DNA from: Chloroflexi bacterium UBA6077
GTDB taxonomy: Bacteria; Chloroflexota; UBA6077
Assembly (NCBI GenBank): GCA_002436065.1
Contig: DIXP01000038.1
Location: 7,343 to 71,342 of the forward strand
Length of the DNA stretch: 64,000 bases
Direction: 5' to 3'
Part shown: one piece after another, positions 36,934-45,646 of the stretch
Layout of the letters: every line of letters begins with the position of its first letter
Position numbering within the stretch: position 1 is the stretch's first letter
The notes under the pieces: model-generated
Databases searched by the model: none
The model's input: only the letters and a program-made list of their open reading frames with translations
What the model was told of the DNA's origin: nothing
Made by a program: the position numbers and the translations under genes

Positions 36934-38481
36934 ATGGCAAGGACAGGGCTGCGTAAGTGGTTTCCAGGCATACCGGGATCGATGAGGTGGCAGCTTGCCA
37001 TCACCTACGCGGCCATCGCCCTCCTGACGTCCGCCGCCCTCGGAGCAATCCTGCTCTCGACCCTCCGTTACTACTACGACCGCCAGGAATTCGACTACCT
37101 CATGGGCAACGCCAAGTTCATCAGCACGACCGTGGCGGATCAGCTCTCATCCGGAGCGCCGATCGAGACCATAGAGCCCCAGGTAGAGGGATTCGCCTTC
37201 CTAGCGCAGGCACGGGTGAAGCTACTCGACTCCAACGGACAGGTAATGGCCGACTCAGGTCCCCCGAACGACGTGATGCTACAGGTCGGGAGGCGGGATC
37301 TTGGGCGGCTCATGGTGATTCTCCGCGGCCGCACTGGGGAAGACGGCGACGTCCTCTACACTCGTGGCCTCGTCAACGCGCAAGGGCCTGGGAGTATCGA
37401 CGCCGTGCCGATCGCCCGGACGCTGTTCGGCTTCGTCCTTGGCGCCACGGGAACTCCGGCCGGCAGTTCAGGCAAGAAGGCGAGGCTCGCGGTGCCGGAG
37501 GTCCCTGGGTCCACCCCGCTGGGCTCGATCGAGCTGTCGGACGGCCCGACCTACGGCACCGAGATCGTCAATGGCGTGGCCAGACTGTGGGGAGTCGCCA
37601 GCGGCCTCGCGGTCCTGCTAGCGGCCGCCATCGGGTGGATAGTCAGTCGCCGCATCACCCGGCCGTTGATGGCGCTCACCACCCTGACCGGGCAGATGGC
37701 ATCGGGAGATCTATCCGTACGCGCCAACGCCGCGGGGAGGGACGAGATCGGGACGCTAGCGCGCTCCTTCAACGAGATGTCGGGACGGCTGGAGGAGATG
37801 GTGAGCACCCTGAAGCAGTTTGGAGGGGATGCCGCCCACGAGATCCACACGCCGCTCACAGCGCTGAGGACGAACCTGGACCTGGCGCTGGACGAGCGCG
37901 ACGACGGTCGTCGTCTGGATTTCCTGGAACGGGCCCGCGCCCAGGCGATGCGGATGGAGGAGCTGACGGACGACCTGCTGGATCTGTCCCGCCTCGAGAC
38001 GGCCTCGGACAACGGGCGGTTGGTGCCGCTGGATCTCGTCCCTCTGGTTCAGGAGATGAGCGAGCTGTACGCCTCGCAGGCGGAGCAGGCGGGCCTTTCC
38101 TTCGAGATGGAGCTACCGGAGGAAGCCGTGAGGATCAGCGGAGACGCCGCGCAGATACGGCGCGCCCTGGGCAACCTGCTGAGCAATGCCATCAAGTTCT
38201 CCCAGCCCGGCGGTAGCATCGACGTGACCCTGGAAGCAGACGCCATCTGGACGAAGCTGTCGGTGCGAGATACCGGGATAGGCATTCCGGCCGAGGACAT
38301 GCCAAAGCTGTTCACCCGTTTCCATCGGGGGTGCAACGCCTCGGCCCGCCCCGGCAGCGGTCTCGGCCTCGCCATCGTCAAGGCAATTATGAAGAGGCAT
38401 GGTGGCCAGATGTCGGCCGAAAACAGATCCCCGGGGGCCTGTTTCTCGTTAAGCTGGCCGTCTATAAAACATCGAGCCTAA
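36934..38481 (+). CDS. sensor histidine kinase
   Basis: This 515-residue inner-membrane sensor has two helices (about 20-42 and 214-236) flanking an external sensor domain of about 170 residues. A HAMP domain follows, then HisKA with the phospho-accepting histidine in DAAHEIHTPL, and an ATPase domain with the N box (LLSNAIKFSQPGG) and the G boxes (DTGIGIP, GSGLGLAIVK). The H box reads HEIHTPL rather than the usual HELRTPL, a mild variant. It pairs with the preceding response regulator. AGGAGGAG lies upstream of the ATG. Confidence 0.92.
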   Translation: MARTGLRKWFPGIPGSMRWQLAITYAAIALLTSAALGAILLSTLRYYYDRQEFDYLMGNAKFISTTVADQLSSGAPIETIEPQVEGFAFLAQARVKLLDSNGQVMADSGPPNDVMLQVGRRDLGRLMVILRGRTGEDGDVLYTRGLVNAQGPGSIDAVPIARTLFGFVLGATGTPAGSSGKKARLAVPEVPGSTPLGSIELSDGPTYGTEIVNGVARLWGVASGLAVLLAAAIGWIVSRRITRPLMALTTLTGQMASGDLSVRANAAGRDEIGTLARSFNEMSGRLEEMVSTLKQFGGDAAHEIHTPLTALRTNLDLALDERDDGRRLDFLERARAQAMRMEELTDDLLDLSRLETASDNGRLVPLDLVPLVQEMSELYASQAEQAGLSFEMELPEEAVRISGDAAQIRRALGNLLSNAIKFSQPGGSIDVTLEADAIWTKLSVRDTGIGIPAEDMPKLFTRFHRGCNASARPGSGLGLAIVKAIMKRHGGQMSAENRSPGACFSLSWPSIKHRA

Positions 38482-38705
38482 CTCTTTCCATCTGCCCTCT
38501 GTGCTCCTGGCGCTGAACCAGATCGCTAGCTGGCAGCACGGTCTCCTCTCCCTTTCGCTTCTACAATGTCCCTGCTGCCATGCCGGTGGTCGAGACACAA
38601 GCAACAGGGCGCTCGCAGCTACAACGATGCTTCGAAGCTCGGCGCGTAACATTCAGCGTAGAGCCATCGTGGCCAGGCAAACCTCTTAGAGTGGAGTCAA
38701 ACTGG

Positions 38706-38734
38706 TTGACAGAGCAGAACAAACGTTCTAGTAT
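38706..38734 (+). promoter_or_regulatory. SOS promoter: -35, LexA box in the spacer, -10
   Basis: TTGACA (38706-38711), a 17-base spacer and TAGTAT (38729-38734) make a strong promoter. The spacer ends with GAACAAACGTTC (38717-38728), a perfect match to the LexA box of Gram-positive type (GAAC, four bases, GTTC). A repressor bound there would block the polymerase directly. It drives the mutasome cassette starting at 38765, with AGGAGA before the first GTG. Confidence 0.82.
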
Positions 38735-38764
38735 GAAGGTGATGACTACCAGCAGGAGATTACC

Positions 38765-40015
38765 GTGCACATCGGTGGCTCTGGTATCGGCGCTCGCCAC
38801 TCTTCGTGGTCCGAGGATCTGCGAGTTTCGTGCGTCTGGTTCCCGCAACTGCCCCTTCGGGTGGAGTTGCTGCGGCACCCCGCCTGGGACGGGCGCCCAC
38901 TGGTACTGGGCGCTGGGCCGGGCGAGCGCAGAGTGGTGCGGCTCTGCTCCCCCGAGGCCGAGGTCGCCGGTATCCGGCCCGGCCTGCCGTTGCGCGAACT
39001 GCTCTCCCTCTGCCCGGACGCCATCGTCGTTTCGCCCGACCCCGTGCGCGTTGCCGCCGTCCTCGAGGAGGTTCTAGGCAGGCTGCGAAGGGTGAGCCCA
39101 GCCGTCGAGCCGGAGGAGGACCGGGTGTTCCTCGATCTGGTTGGCCTGCGGCGGATCTACCAGGGCGACCTCGGCCTTCTGGAGCGAGCCATTCGCTCCG
39201 CCGTTCCGGGGTTGCTGCACCCACGTATCGGCGTGGCCGGCGGCAAGTTCGCCGCCATGGTCGCGGCACAGACGACGCCGCCTTCCACGCTGCGCGTGGT
39301 GCCCTCATCGGAGACCGTGGCTTTCCTGGCGCCTTTGTCGGTCGACTACCTGCCGCTCACTCCGGAGCTGCTACGGCGGCTGGATCTCATGGGGCTGCAC
39401 ACGATAGCGGAGCTGGCGGCGTTGCCCTTCGCGGCGGTGCAGGCGCAGTTCGGCCCGCTCGGCGCACAAGCCTGGTCGCTCGCCAACGGCCGGGACGACG
39501 CACCGATCATCCCGTGCCGTTTCAGCCCCTCCGTGCGCACCTCCCTCCGGTTGGACGATCCTCTCAACAGCACCGAAGCCATCTTTGCCGCGCTGAACCA
39601 TCTCCTGGCTCGCGCCTTCGAGAACCCTGCCCTGCAGGGCCGATCGGTCCGCCAGGCCCACCTGCGGGCGCTTCTCGCCAACGGTACCTCGTGGGAGCGG
39701 CTCGTCACATTCAGAGAGGCGGTCTCGGGCCAGGGTCCCGCTCTTCGCATGCTCAAGGGCAAGCTGCAACTCCCAAACGCCCTACCGCCGGCGGCCGTCG
39801 AAGAGATGTCCCTGGAGTTGATCGGTTTCGGCGGGGAGGTAGCCAGGCAGCCCAGCCTGTTCCTGGATCGCGCCAGACAGCTGGAACCGGTCGCCGAGGC
39901 GGCGCGCCATTTACGCGCTCGCTACGGCCGTGCCGTCCTGTATCACACTATCGAGGTGGAGCCATGGTCTCGTATCCCCGAGCGCCGCTGGGCTCTCGTG
40001 CCCTCCGACCACTGA
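38765..40015 (+). CDS. imuB: ImuB-like Y-family polymerase homologue
   Basis: This 416-residue protein resembles ImuB, the catalytically inactive Y-family protein that links DnaE2 to the sliding clamp in SOS mutagenesis. The region that in active DinB reads HVDLDAFFASVE is here VSCVWFPQLPLRVE, so the first catalytic aspartate is missing, as in ImuB. The palm segment EEDRVFLDLVGL and the helix-hairpin-helix stretch (LDLMGLHTIAELAALP) are retained. The GTG start follows AGGAGA and an SOS promoter. Its end overlaps the next gene by 52 bases. I see no separate imuA. Confidence 0.85.
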   Translation: MHIGGSGIGARHSSWSEDLRVSCVWFPQLPLRVELLRHPAWDGRPLVLGAGPGERRVVRLCSPEAEVAGIRPGLPLRELLSLCPDAIVVSPDPVRVAAVLEEVLGRLRRVSPAVEPEEDRVFLDLVGLRRIYQGDLGLLERAIRSAVPGLLHPRIGVAGGKFAAMVAAQTTPPSTLRVVPSSETVAFLAPLSVDYLPLTPELLRRLDLMGLHTIAELAALPFAAVQAQFGPLGAQAWSLANGRDDAPIIPCRFSPSVRTSLRLDDPLNSTEAIFAALNHLLARAFENPALQGRSVRQAHLRALLANGTSWERLVTFREAVSGQGPALRMLKGKLQLPNALPPAAVEEMSLELIGFGGEVARQPSLFLDRARQLEPVAEAARHLRARYGRAVLYHTIEVEPWSRIPERRWALVPSDH

Positions 40016-40257
40016 ACACGCCTATCGCCCTGTGGGTCCGTGCCGACGCGGCCGGGCACCCGCTGGCGGTAAGAAAAGACCGTTGGCCCAGGCCTCGGGC
40101 GGTGGCTCGGGTGCAGGACCGCTGGCGTATCGACGATGAATGGTGGCGCGATCGCCCCATCTCTCGTCTCTACTGCATCGTGGTGCTGGAGGGCAACGTC
40201 CTCCTTACCATCTACCACGATCTCGTCGCCGACGCCTGGTTCGAGCAACGAGGTTAA
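39964..40257 (+). CDS. small mutasome-associated protein (DUF6504-like)
   Basis: This 97-residue protein lies between imuB and dnaE2 and overlaps imuB by 52 bases. The ATG has GAGGTGGAG just upstream. The core PIALWVRADAAGHPLAVRK, then VARVQDRWRIDDEWW and a strand-rich end (LYCIVVLEGNVLLTIYHD) resemble the small DUF6504-type proteins often encoded beside ImuB/DnaE2. Role unknown; I infer a structural partner in the translesion complex. Confidence 0.75.
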   Translation: MVSYPRAPLGSRALRPLNTPIALWVRADAAGHPLAVRKDRWPRPRAVARVQDRWRIDDEWWRDRPISRLYCIVVLEGNVLLTIYHDLVADAWFEQRG

Positions 40258-40260
40258 GGG

Positions 40261-43200
40261 ATGAGAGGGCAGGTCAGACCCGACGGCCCAGCCCATCCCC
40301 CCTCACCCCTCGGCCTCAAATCTTCGACATACGCAGAGCTTCATCTGCATACGTGCTACTCGTTCCTGGACGGCGCCTCGCGGCCCGAGGAGCTGGCTGC
40401 CAGGGCGGCTCACCTCGGCTATGAGGCCCTCGCCATCACCGACCATGATGGTCTCCACGGTGCCATGGAGTTCGCCCAGGCGTGCGCCGCCGTCGGCATT
40501 CGGCCGATAACCGGCGTGGAGATCACGTTGCGCCACGGCCTCCTTGATGCTGACTCCGGGCCAGCCCACCTGACGCTACTGGCCGAGAGCGGTCGCGGCT
40601 ACGCCAACCTCTGTCGCCTGATCACCGAGGCCCACCGCTCCAGCCCTCGGAACGCCGTAGCCCTCGATCCATCGTTCCTGGAGGGCCACACGGAGGGCTT
40701 GATCGCCCTATCCGGGTGCCGATCCGGCGAGGTGGCCCGCCTCATCGACGCGGACCACCTGGACGAGGGCGCCGAGGCAGCCCGGCGCCTGGCGGAGCTC
40801 TTCGACCGGCATAACATCTTCGTCGAGCTACAGCACAACCTGATTCGAGGTGATACGCGCAGGGTCGCCATCCTGGCCGATCTGGCAGCTCGCCTTGACC
40901 TGGGGATAGTGGCCACCGGCAACGTGCATTACCACGACCGGGTGCGGCACCGCCTCCAAGACGCGATGGTGGCGGTGAAGAACCATACCACCCTGGAAGC
41001 TTCCCACCGCCTTCGCCGCCCCAACAGCGAGTTCCTCCTCCGGCCACCGCAGGAGGTCACTGCCATCTTCTCACCCTACCCGGAGGCGATCGCCAATGCC
41101 GCCCTGATCGCCGAGCGCTGCGGCGGCTTCGACCTCACCGACCGCGGGGCGATTGGCTATGAGTTCCCGGACTTCACACGCAAGACCGAGGAGCACGGAG
41201 AGGGCGCGTGCGAAGTCCTCGCTCGCCACTGCTGGTCGCGGTTCGAGGAGCGCTACCCCACCGGTCGAGTCGATCCGGCGCTCGTGGAGAGAGCGAAAAA
41301 GCAGCTGGCCGAGGAGCTTCGGCTGGTCGCCAAGCACAACCTGGCCGGCTTCTTCCTCATATACCGAGATCTCCAGGATCTGGCCACGGAGGTCGCGCGA
41401 GAGGTGCGCAGCGCTGGCCGTGTCCACGGCGCCTCCGCATTACCCCCAGGGCGAGGCCGTGGGTCCTCCGTCAGCTCCATCATCTGCTACCTGATCGGCC
41501 TGTCGCACGTCGATCCGGTGAAGAACAGGCTGTTCCTCAACCGCTTCCTCAACGAAGATCTGCAGGCGGTGCCAGACATTGACCTGGACTTCCCGCGGGA
41601 CATACGCGAACAGCTCATCCTGAGGGTGTACGAACGCTATGGGCACGACCACGCCGCCCTCGTCTGCAGCTTCGCCACCTACCACCTGCGCAGCGCGGTG
41701 CGCGACCTCGGCAAGGTGCTCGATCTGCCTCCTGCGGCCATAGACAAGCTCGCTCGGCTGTCGGAGGGGGGGAAAGCCGGTTCGCTTCGTGAGGAGTTGG
41801 ATCGCCTCCCGGAGTTTCAGGGTCGGGCGGAGGGCCCCCTCTGGGGCTATCTAGTGGAGCTGGCAAAGCAGTTGGACGGCCTCCCGCGCCACGTGGGCCA
41901 GCACGTGGGCGGAACGATCATCTCATCCCGTCCGCTGATCGAGCTGGTGCCGGTGCAGCCGGCCGCTATGGATGGGCGGTTCGTATGCCAGTGGGACAAG
42001 GACTCATGCGACGACGCACGCTTCATCAAGATCGACTTCCTCGCCCTGGGCATGCTCTCGATGGTGGAGGAATGCCTGGAGCTGATATGGGAGAACCGTG
42101 GCGAGAGGGTGGATCTCAGCGCCATCTCCTACGAGGATCGCGCCGTCTACGACACGATCTGCCGGGGAGATACGATAGGCATGTTTCAGATCGAGAGCCG
42201 AGCCCAGATCCAGATGCTTCCTCGCACCCAGCCCAGAAACCTGGACGATCTGGCGGTCCAGGTAGCCATCGTCCGCCCTGGCCCTATAGTCGCCAATGCG
42301 GTGAACCCGTATGTGCAACGGCGCGAGGCGCAGCGTCGGAATCCCGGCTACCGGCCCCGCGCCGACCATCCGCTGCTCGACAACTTGCTGAGTGATACCC
42401 TGGGGGTTGTGCTGTATCAGGACCAGGTCATGGAAGTAGCGATCGACATGGGTGGGTTCTCTCCCGGTCAGGCGGACCAGTTCCGCCGCGCCATGAGTCG
42501 CCGTCGCTCCCTCGCCGCCATGGAGAAGTTCCGCGAGGACTTTCTCGCCGGTGCTCGCACGAGGGGGGTAGCAGCAGAGACCGCCCAGTCCATCTTTGAG
42601 AAACTCCTCGGGTTCTCGGAGTTCGGCTTCCCGAAGAGCCACGCGCACGCCTTCGCGGTCCTGGCGTATCAGTCCGCCTGGCTGCGGCATCACTACCCTG
42701 CCGAGTACTACGCAGCGCTCTTCAACAACCAGCCCATGGGGTTCTACCCCCTTCATGTATTGGTAGGGGATGCCAAACGACATGGGCTCTCGGTGATGCG
42801 AGTGGCGATCAACCGCAGTGGCATCCGCTGCAGGGCGAGGGGTGGGCACATCCTGCTGGCCCTGACGACAGTACAAGGGCTTGGCGAAGGCATGGCCGGG
42901 GCCATCGTCGCCGAGCGAGAGGCGAACGGCCCGTATCGATCGCTGAACGATCTGCTCCGGCGGACAGATCTACCCTATACGGTGGCGGAGAAGCTGATCG
43001 CCGTGGGCGCGCTCGGGGAGTTCGGCCTGAGCCGCCGCGAGCTCCTCTGGCAGCTCGGGTTGCTCGTGCCCCAGTCTCAGGCATCGTACGTAGCGACCGG
43101 GGTCGGGCACCCCCAGGCGCGGGGCCCAAGACGTGGGATCCACAAACAGCGGCAGCTCGCCCTCGATCTGCCCACGGATCAAGACATGGTACAGATGGAG

Positions 43201-43755
43201 GAGATGAGCGACTGGGATCGCATGGCGACCGACTACAGCGTGCTCAAGCTTTCGCCGAGCTTTCATCCGCTGGGACTGCTGCGCAATTATTTGTCGAGCG
43301 ACATACTGACCTCGGCCGGCTTGAAGAGCCATCGGAGCGGCTCCAGCGTTCGCACCGCCGGACTGGTAGTCTGCCGCCAACGGCCCGGAACGGCCAGTGG
43401 ATTCCTCTTCCTCCTGCTAGAGGATGAGACCGGCCTCACCAACGTGGTGGTTCGCCCCGACCTGTACGAGGCGGAGCGGAGCACGCTTCGCGGCGAGCCC
43501 TACCTGTACGTGGAGGGCAGCGTGCAGATTAGTTCAGGCTCCCTCAATCTGCTGGCAACAAGGGTTGCCCCGCTGGCTGCAGCGACAGACAACCCGTTGC
43601 CACGACCGCTCCTTCGCCACTCTTACACGGGCCACCCCCATGACTCGCACGAAACGAGTAGCCCGGCGCCGGTGGACCCGGTGCCCTCGGCTCCGTCTTC
43701 TCCCGAGCAGAAAACGCACTGTCTGGCTACTCCTCCTAGCCACGACTTCCGCTGA
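40261..43755 (+). CDS. dnaE2: error-prone DNA polymerase III alpha subunit
   Basis: This 1164-residue C-family polymerase is the DnaE2 type used for SOS-induced translesion synthesis. An N-terminal PHP domain starts with YAELHLHTCYSFLDGAS and TDHDGLHG. The polymerase aspartates lie in PDIDLDFPRD at about 438-447. Further DnaE2 segments are SHAHAFAVLAYQSAWLRHHY and a C-terminal OB fold (GFLFLLLEDETGLTNVVV). It starts four bases after the small partner and shares the SOS promoter. The last 40 residues are low complexity and may be extra. Confidence 0.94.
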   Translation: MRGQVRPDGPAHPPSPLGLKSSTYAELHLHTCYSFLDGASRPEELAARAAHLGYEALAITDHDGLHGAMEFAQACAAVGIRPITGVEITLRHGLLDADSGPAHLTLLAESGRGYANLCRLITEAHRSSPRNAVALDPSFLEGHTEGLIALSGCRSGEVARLIDADHLDEGAEAARRLAELFDRHNIFVELQHNLIRGDTRRVAILADLAARLDLGIVATGNVHYHDRVRHRLQDAMVAVKNHTTLEASHRLRRPNSEFLLRPPQEVTAIFSPYPEAIANAALIAERCGGFDLTDRGAIGYEFPDFTRKTEEHGEGACEVLARHCWSRFEERYPTGRVDPALVERAKKQLAEELRLVAKHNLAGFFLIYRDLQDLATEVAREVRSAGRVHGASALPPGRGRGSSVSSIICYLIGLSHVDPVKNRLFLNRFLNEDLQAVPDIDLDFPRDIREQLILRVYERYGHDHAALVCSFATYHLRSAVRDLGKVLDLPPAAIDKLARLSEGGKAGSLREELDRLPEFQGRAEGPLWGYLVELAKQLDGLPRHVGQHVGGTIISSRPLIELVPVQPAAMDGRFVCQWDKDSCDDARFIKIDFLALGMLSMVEECLELIWENRGERVDLSAISYEDRAVYDTICRGDTIGMFQIESRAQIQMLPRTQPRNLDDLAVQVAIVRPGPIVANAVNPYVQRREAQRRNPGYRPRADHPLLDNLLSDTLGVVLYQDQVMEVAIDMGGFSPGQADQFRRAMSRRRSLAAMEKFREDFLAGARTRGVAAETAQSIFEKLLGFSEFGFPKSHAHAFAVLAYQSAWLRHHYPAEYYAALFNNQPMGFYPLHVLVGDAKRHGLSVMRVAINRSGIRCRARGGHILLALTTVQGLGEGMAGAIVAEREANGPYRSLNDLLRRTDLPYTVAEKLIAVGALGEFGLSRRELLWQLGLLVPQSQASYVATGVGHPQARGPRRGIHKQRQLALDLPTDQDMVQMEEMSDWDRMATDYSVLKLSPSFHPLGLLRNYLSSDILTSAGLKSHRSGSSVRTAGLVVCRQRPGTASGFLFLLLEDETGLTNVVVRPDLYEAERSTLRGEPYLYVEGSVQISSGSLNLLATRVAPLAAATDNPLPRPLLRHSYTGHPHDSHETSSPAPVDPVPSAPSSPEQKTHCLATPPSHDFR

Positions 43756-43902
43756 GATAAGCGAAGACCCGGGAGCAGGTCCGCACTACCCCCAACTCAC
43801 CGATGAGAGAGAATGGCCTGCCCTTCCTCCTCTAACACTTTCCTGCTATGATCAGACTGCCGGCATCAGTCATCAGCCCTCAACGCTGCACGGGAGAGAT
43901 TC

Positions 43903-44112
43903 ATGCTTGCGAAGGTCCTCACCTGCGCCGTCGTCGGCCTGGACGGACAACTGGTCGAGGTCGAGGTGGACATCCCCTCCCACGGGATGCCCAACTTCAT
44001 CATCGTGGGACTGCCGGACACAGCGGTCCAGGAGGCCAAGGAGCGGATTCGGGCGGCCGTCAAGAATTCGGGCCTGCAGTTCCCGAACAGGCGTCACTAC
44101 CTATGTTGCTGA
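43903..44112 (+). pseudogene. N-terminal fragment of a comM/YifB gene
   Basis: The 69-codon frame begins exactly like Mg-chelatase-like ComM proteins ([20 protein letters not shown], then [20 protein letters not shown] and [12 protein letters not shown]), behind GGGAGAG. After that the homology stops and a stop codon follows at once. Intact ComM is about 500 residues and is a hexameric helicase helping recombination of imported DNA. In the shifted frame the sequence continues as [20 protein letters not shown], unrelated to ComM. This is a truncated relic unless the short peptide has a role. Confidence 0.75.
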
Positions 44113-44210
44113 TTGCATCCTGGACGAAGGCGTGATCCGCACTCTGGTCGAGGCGAAGGACCTCACAGGAATCGAAGAGTGACTCTTGGCCGGGATGCGA
44201 AGAGGTCCTC

Positions 44211-44531
44211 ATGCTCGCCCAGACCCTGACATCAGCCGTCGTCGGACTCGACGACCTGCCCGTCGCTGCAGTCCAGGAGGCTCGCGAGCGGATCCAGTCA
44301 GCCATGCGAGACAGCGGGCTCAACGCAGGAGAACGGCTCCCTGGCACCGAGTGCCAGATGGACTTGCGCCGCATCGAGGATGCAACCTACGGGCTGCGCT
44401 GGCTGGAGGTAGTACACGGACTACGGTTCGACCTGGGGCACTCTCTGGTGCGGCAAATCCCGCTCGCCCTTCTCAGTGACGACCTGGACGGGGGGGGCGA
44501 CCGAGCAGTCTGTGTTCTCATGCCCAAGTGA
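44211..44531 (+). pseudogene. second, internally deleted comM N-terminal fragment
   Basis: The 106-codon frame again starts like ComM (LAQTLTSAVVGLDD), but about 24 residues are missing before AVQEARERIQSAM. After residue 40 the sequence (MDLRRIEDATYGLRWLEVV) is not ComM. It lies 100 bases after the first fragment and looks like a diverged second copy rather than a continuation. Confidence 0.65.
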
Positions 44532-44550
44532 CGCGTGAGATGTGCGCAAG

Positions 44551-44916
44551 ATGACCAAGCACGGCAACCGGATATGGAGCTCCGATACGGGTGGACAGGA
44601 TCTGCAGTCGAACGGATGGCGCATGCGCGCTGAGCAGGTCCACGGTGAGCTTGTTCCCGATCCCTCCCGGACGCTCTCGGCCTCGGAAATCGGCTCCTTC
44701 ACCTTCTGCCCGCAGGCTTGGTATCTCCAGCGCTGCCGCATGCCTGTCACGCCCGACGCTGATGCGCGACGTCAGGTCGGCAGCAGACTGCACCGCGACA
44801 TCGGGCGGCAGACCACCCTCGTTCAGGCGGCTGGGGCTCTCCAGGCGGCGCTCCTCGTCGCCATTGGCCTAACGCTATTTCTGCTTGTGGTTCTCGTGCT
44901 CAGGTGGTTCGGATGA
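44551..44916 (+). CDS. N-terminal half of a split, membrane-anchored Cas4-like nuclease
   Basis: This 121-residue protein carries the start of a Cas4/RecB-type PD-(D/E)XK nuclease: SASEIGSFTFCPQAWYLQRC gives the first FeS cysteine, and VGSRLHRDIG gives the active-site GxxxH histidine. It ends in a transmembrane helix (ALLVAIGLTLFLLVVLVLRW). The remaining nuclease motifs are in the next gene, whose ATG overlaps this stop as ATGA. It has no CRISPR genes nearby. The start is uncertain; the ATG at 44551 or a later ATG at codon 25 are possible. Confidence 0.7.
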   Translation: MTKHGNRIWSSDTGGQDLQSNGWRMRAEQVHGELVPDPSRTLSASEIGSFTFCPQAWYLQRCRMPVTPDADARRQVGSRLHRDIGRQTTLVQAAGALQAALLVAIGLTLFLLVVLVLRWFG

Positions 44917-45437
44917 GCACAGAGGTGGTGGTGCTCCTGCTGGTGCTGGCGGGGGCAGGGTACGGCCTGCTAGCCCACTGGACGGCGAGCCGTCGGGCGG
45001 CCCTCGGCATTGCAGATGGCGCCATCATTTCGGCTGACGACTCGCTTATCCGTGCGCCGACGCTTCGCTCCGAGCGGTTAGGATTGGTGGGTCGATGTGA
45101 CCATTTGCTGCGTGTAGGCGAGGCCTACGTGCCAGTGGAGCAGAAGCCTAGCGCCCGGCGGCTCCAGCAATCGCACATTCTCCAGGTCGGAGCATTGTGC
45201 CTGCTGATCGAGGACATATACGGCGTACGTCCACCGTACGGCGTCGTAGTCCTGGCCAATGGTCGTCGCGAGCAAGTCACTTTCAGCGAGAGCCTCGAGC
45301 GCGGCGTGCTGAGAACTATGGCCAAGATGCGCAGGATTCTCGCGGCACGTGAATCGACTGGACTACGCCGCCTGGCTCCGTACTGCCGAGCCTGTGGCTA
45401 TCATCCCCTTTGTTGGCCCACTGAGGCTGATATGTAG
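44913..45437 (+). CDS. C-terminal half of the split, membrane-anchored Cas4-like nuclease
   Basis: This 174-residue protein begins with a transmembrane helix (EVVVLLLVLAGAGYGLLAHW), then supplies the other Cas4-like motifs. These are the aspartate in LVGRCDHLL, E-x-K in VEQKPS, a glutamine helix (QSHILQVGALCLLIEDIYG) and the FeS cysteines in CRACGYHPLC. Together with the preceding gene all four cysteines and all catalytic positions are present. The break lies in the loop between the two membrane helices. AGGTGG precedes the ATG; the four-base overlap implies coupled translation. Confidence 0.75.
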   Translation: MSTEVVVLLLVLAGAGYGLLAHWTASRRAALGIADGAIISADDSLIRAPTLRSERLGLVGRCDHLLRVGEAYVPVEQKPSARRLQQSHILQVGALCLLIEDIYGVRPPYGVVVLANGRREQVTFSESLERGVLRTMAKMRRILAARESTGLRRLAPYCRACGYHPLCWPTEADM

Positions 45438-45646
45438 CAAGTGGGCCGCCAGAGTCACTGAGCCCAAACCCCACCAAGAGCTGCGCCTTGTCCCCGCTGG
45501 TTAGCTGAGGGTTCAGCGGTTAGTAAACGGCAATAGGTCCGGCTCCACGGCCGTGCGACCGAGCGGTAAAATCGACAGGGTTTGCGTGAACTGGCCCGGT
45601 AGCCAACGCTGGGAAGCGCAGAATGCGGACTGAACGAGGTGGAATA

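Noticed and set aside
38806..39963. Overlapping 483-codon frame across imuB
   Set aside because: Only its last 97 codons, after the ATG at 39964, look like a protein; the rest is antiframe arginine/glycine-rich sequence.
44551..45437. CRISPR-Cas locus suggested by the Cas4-like genes
   Set aside because: No repeat-spacer array and no cas1, cas2 or effector gene anywhere in the window.
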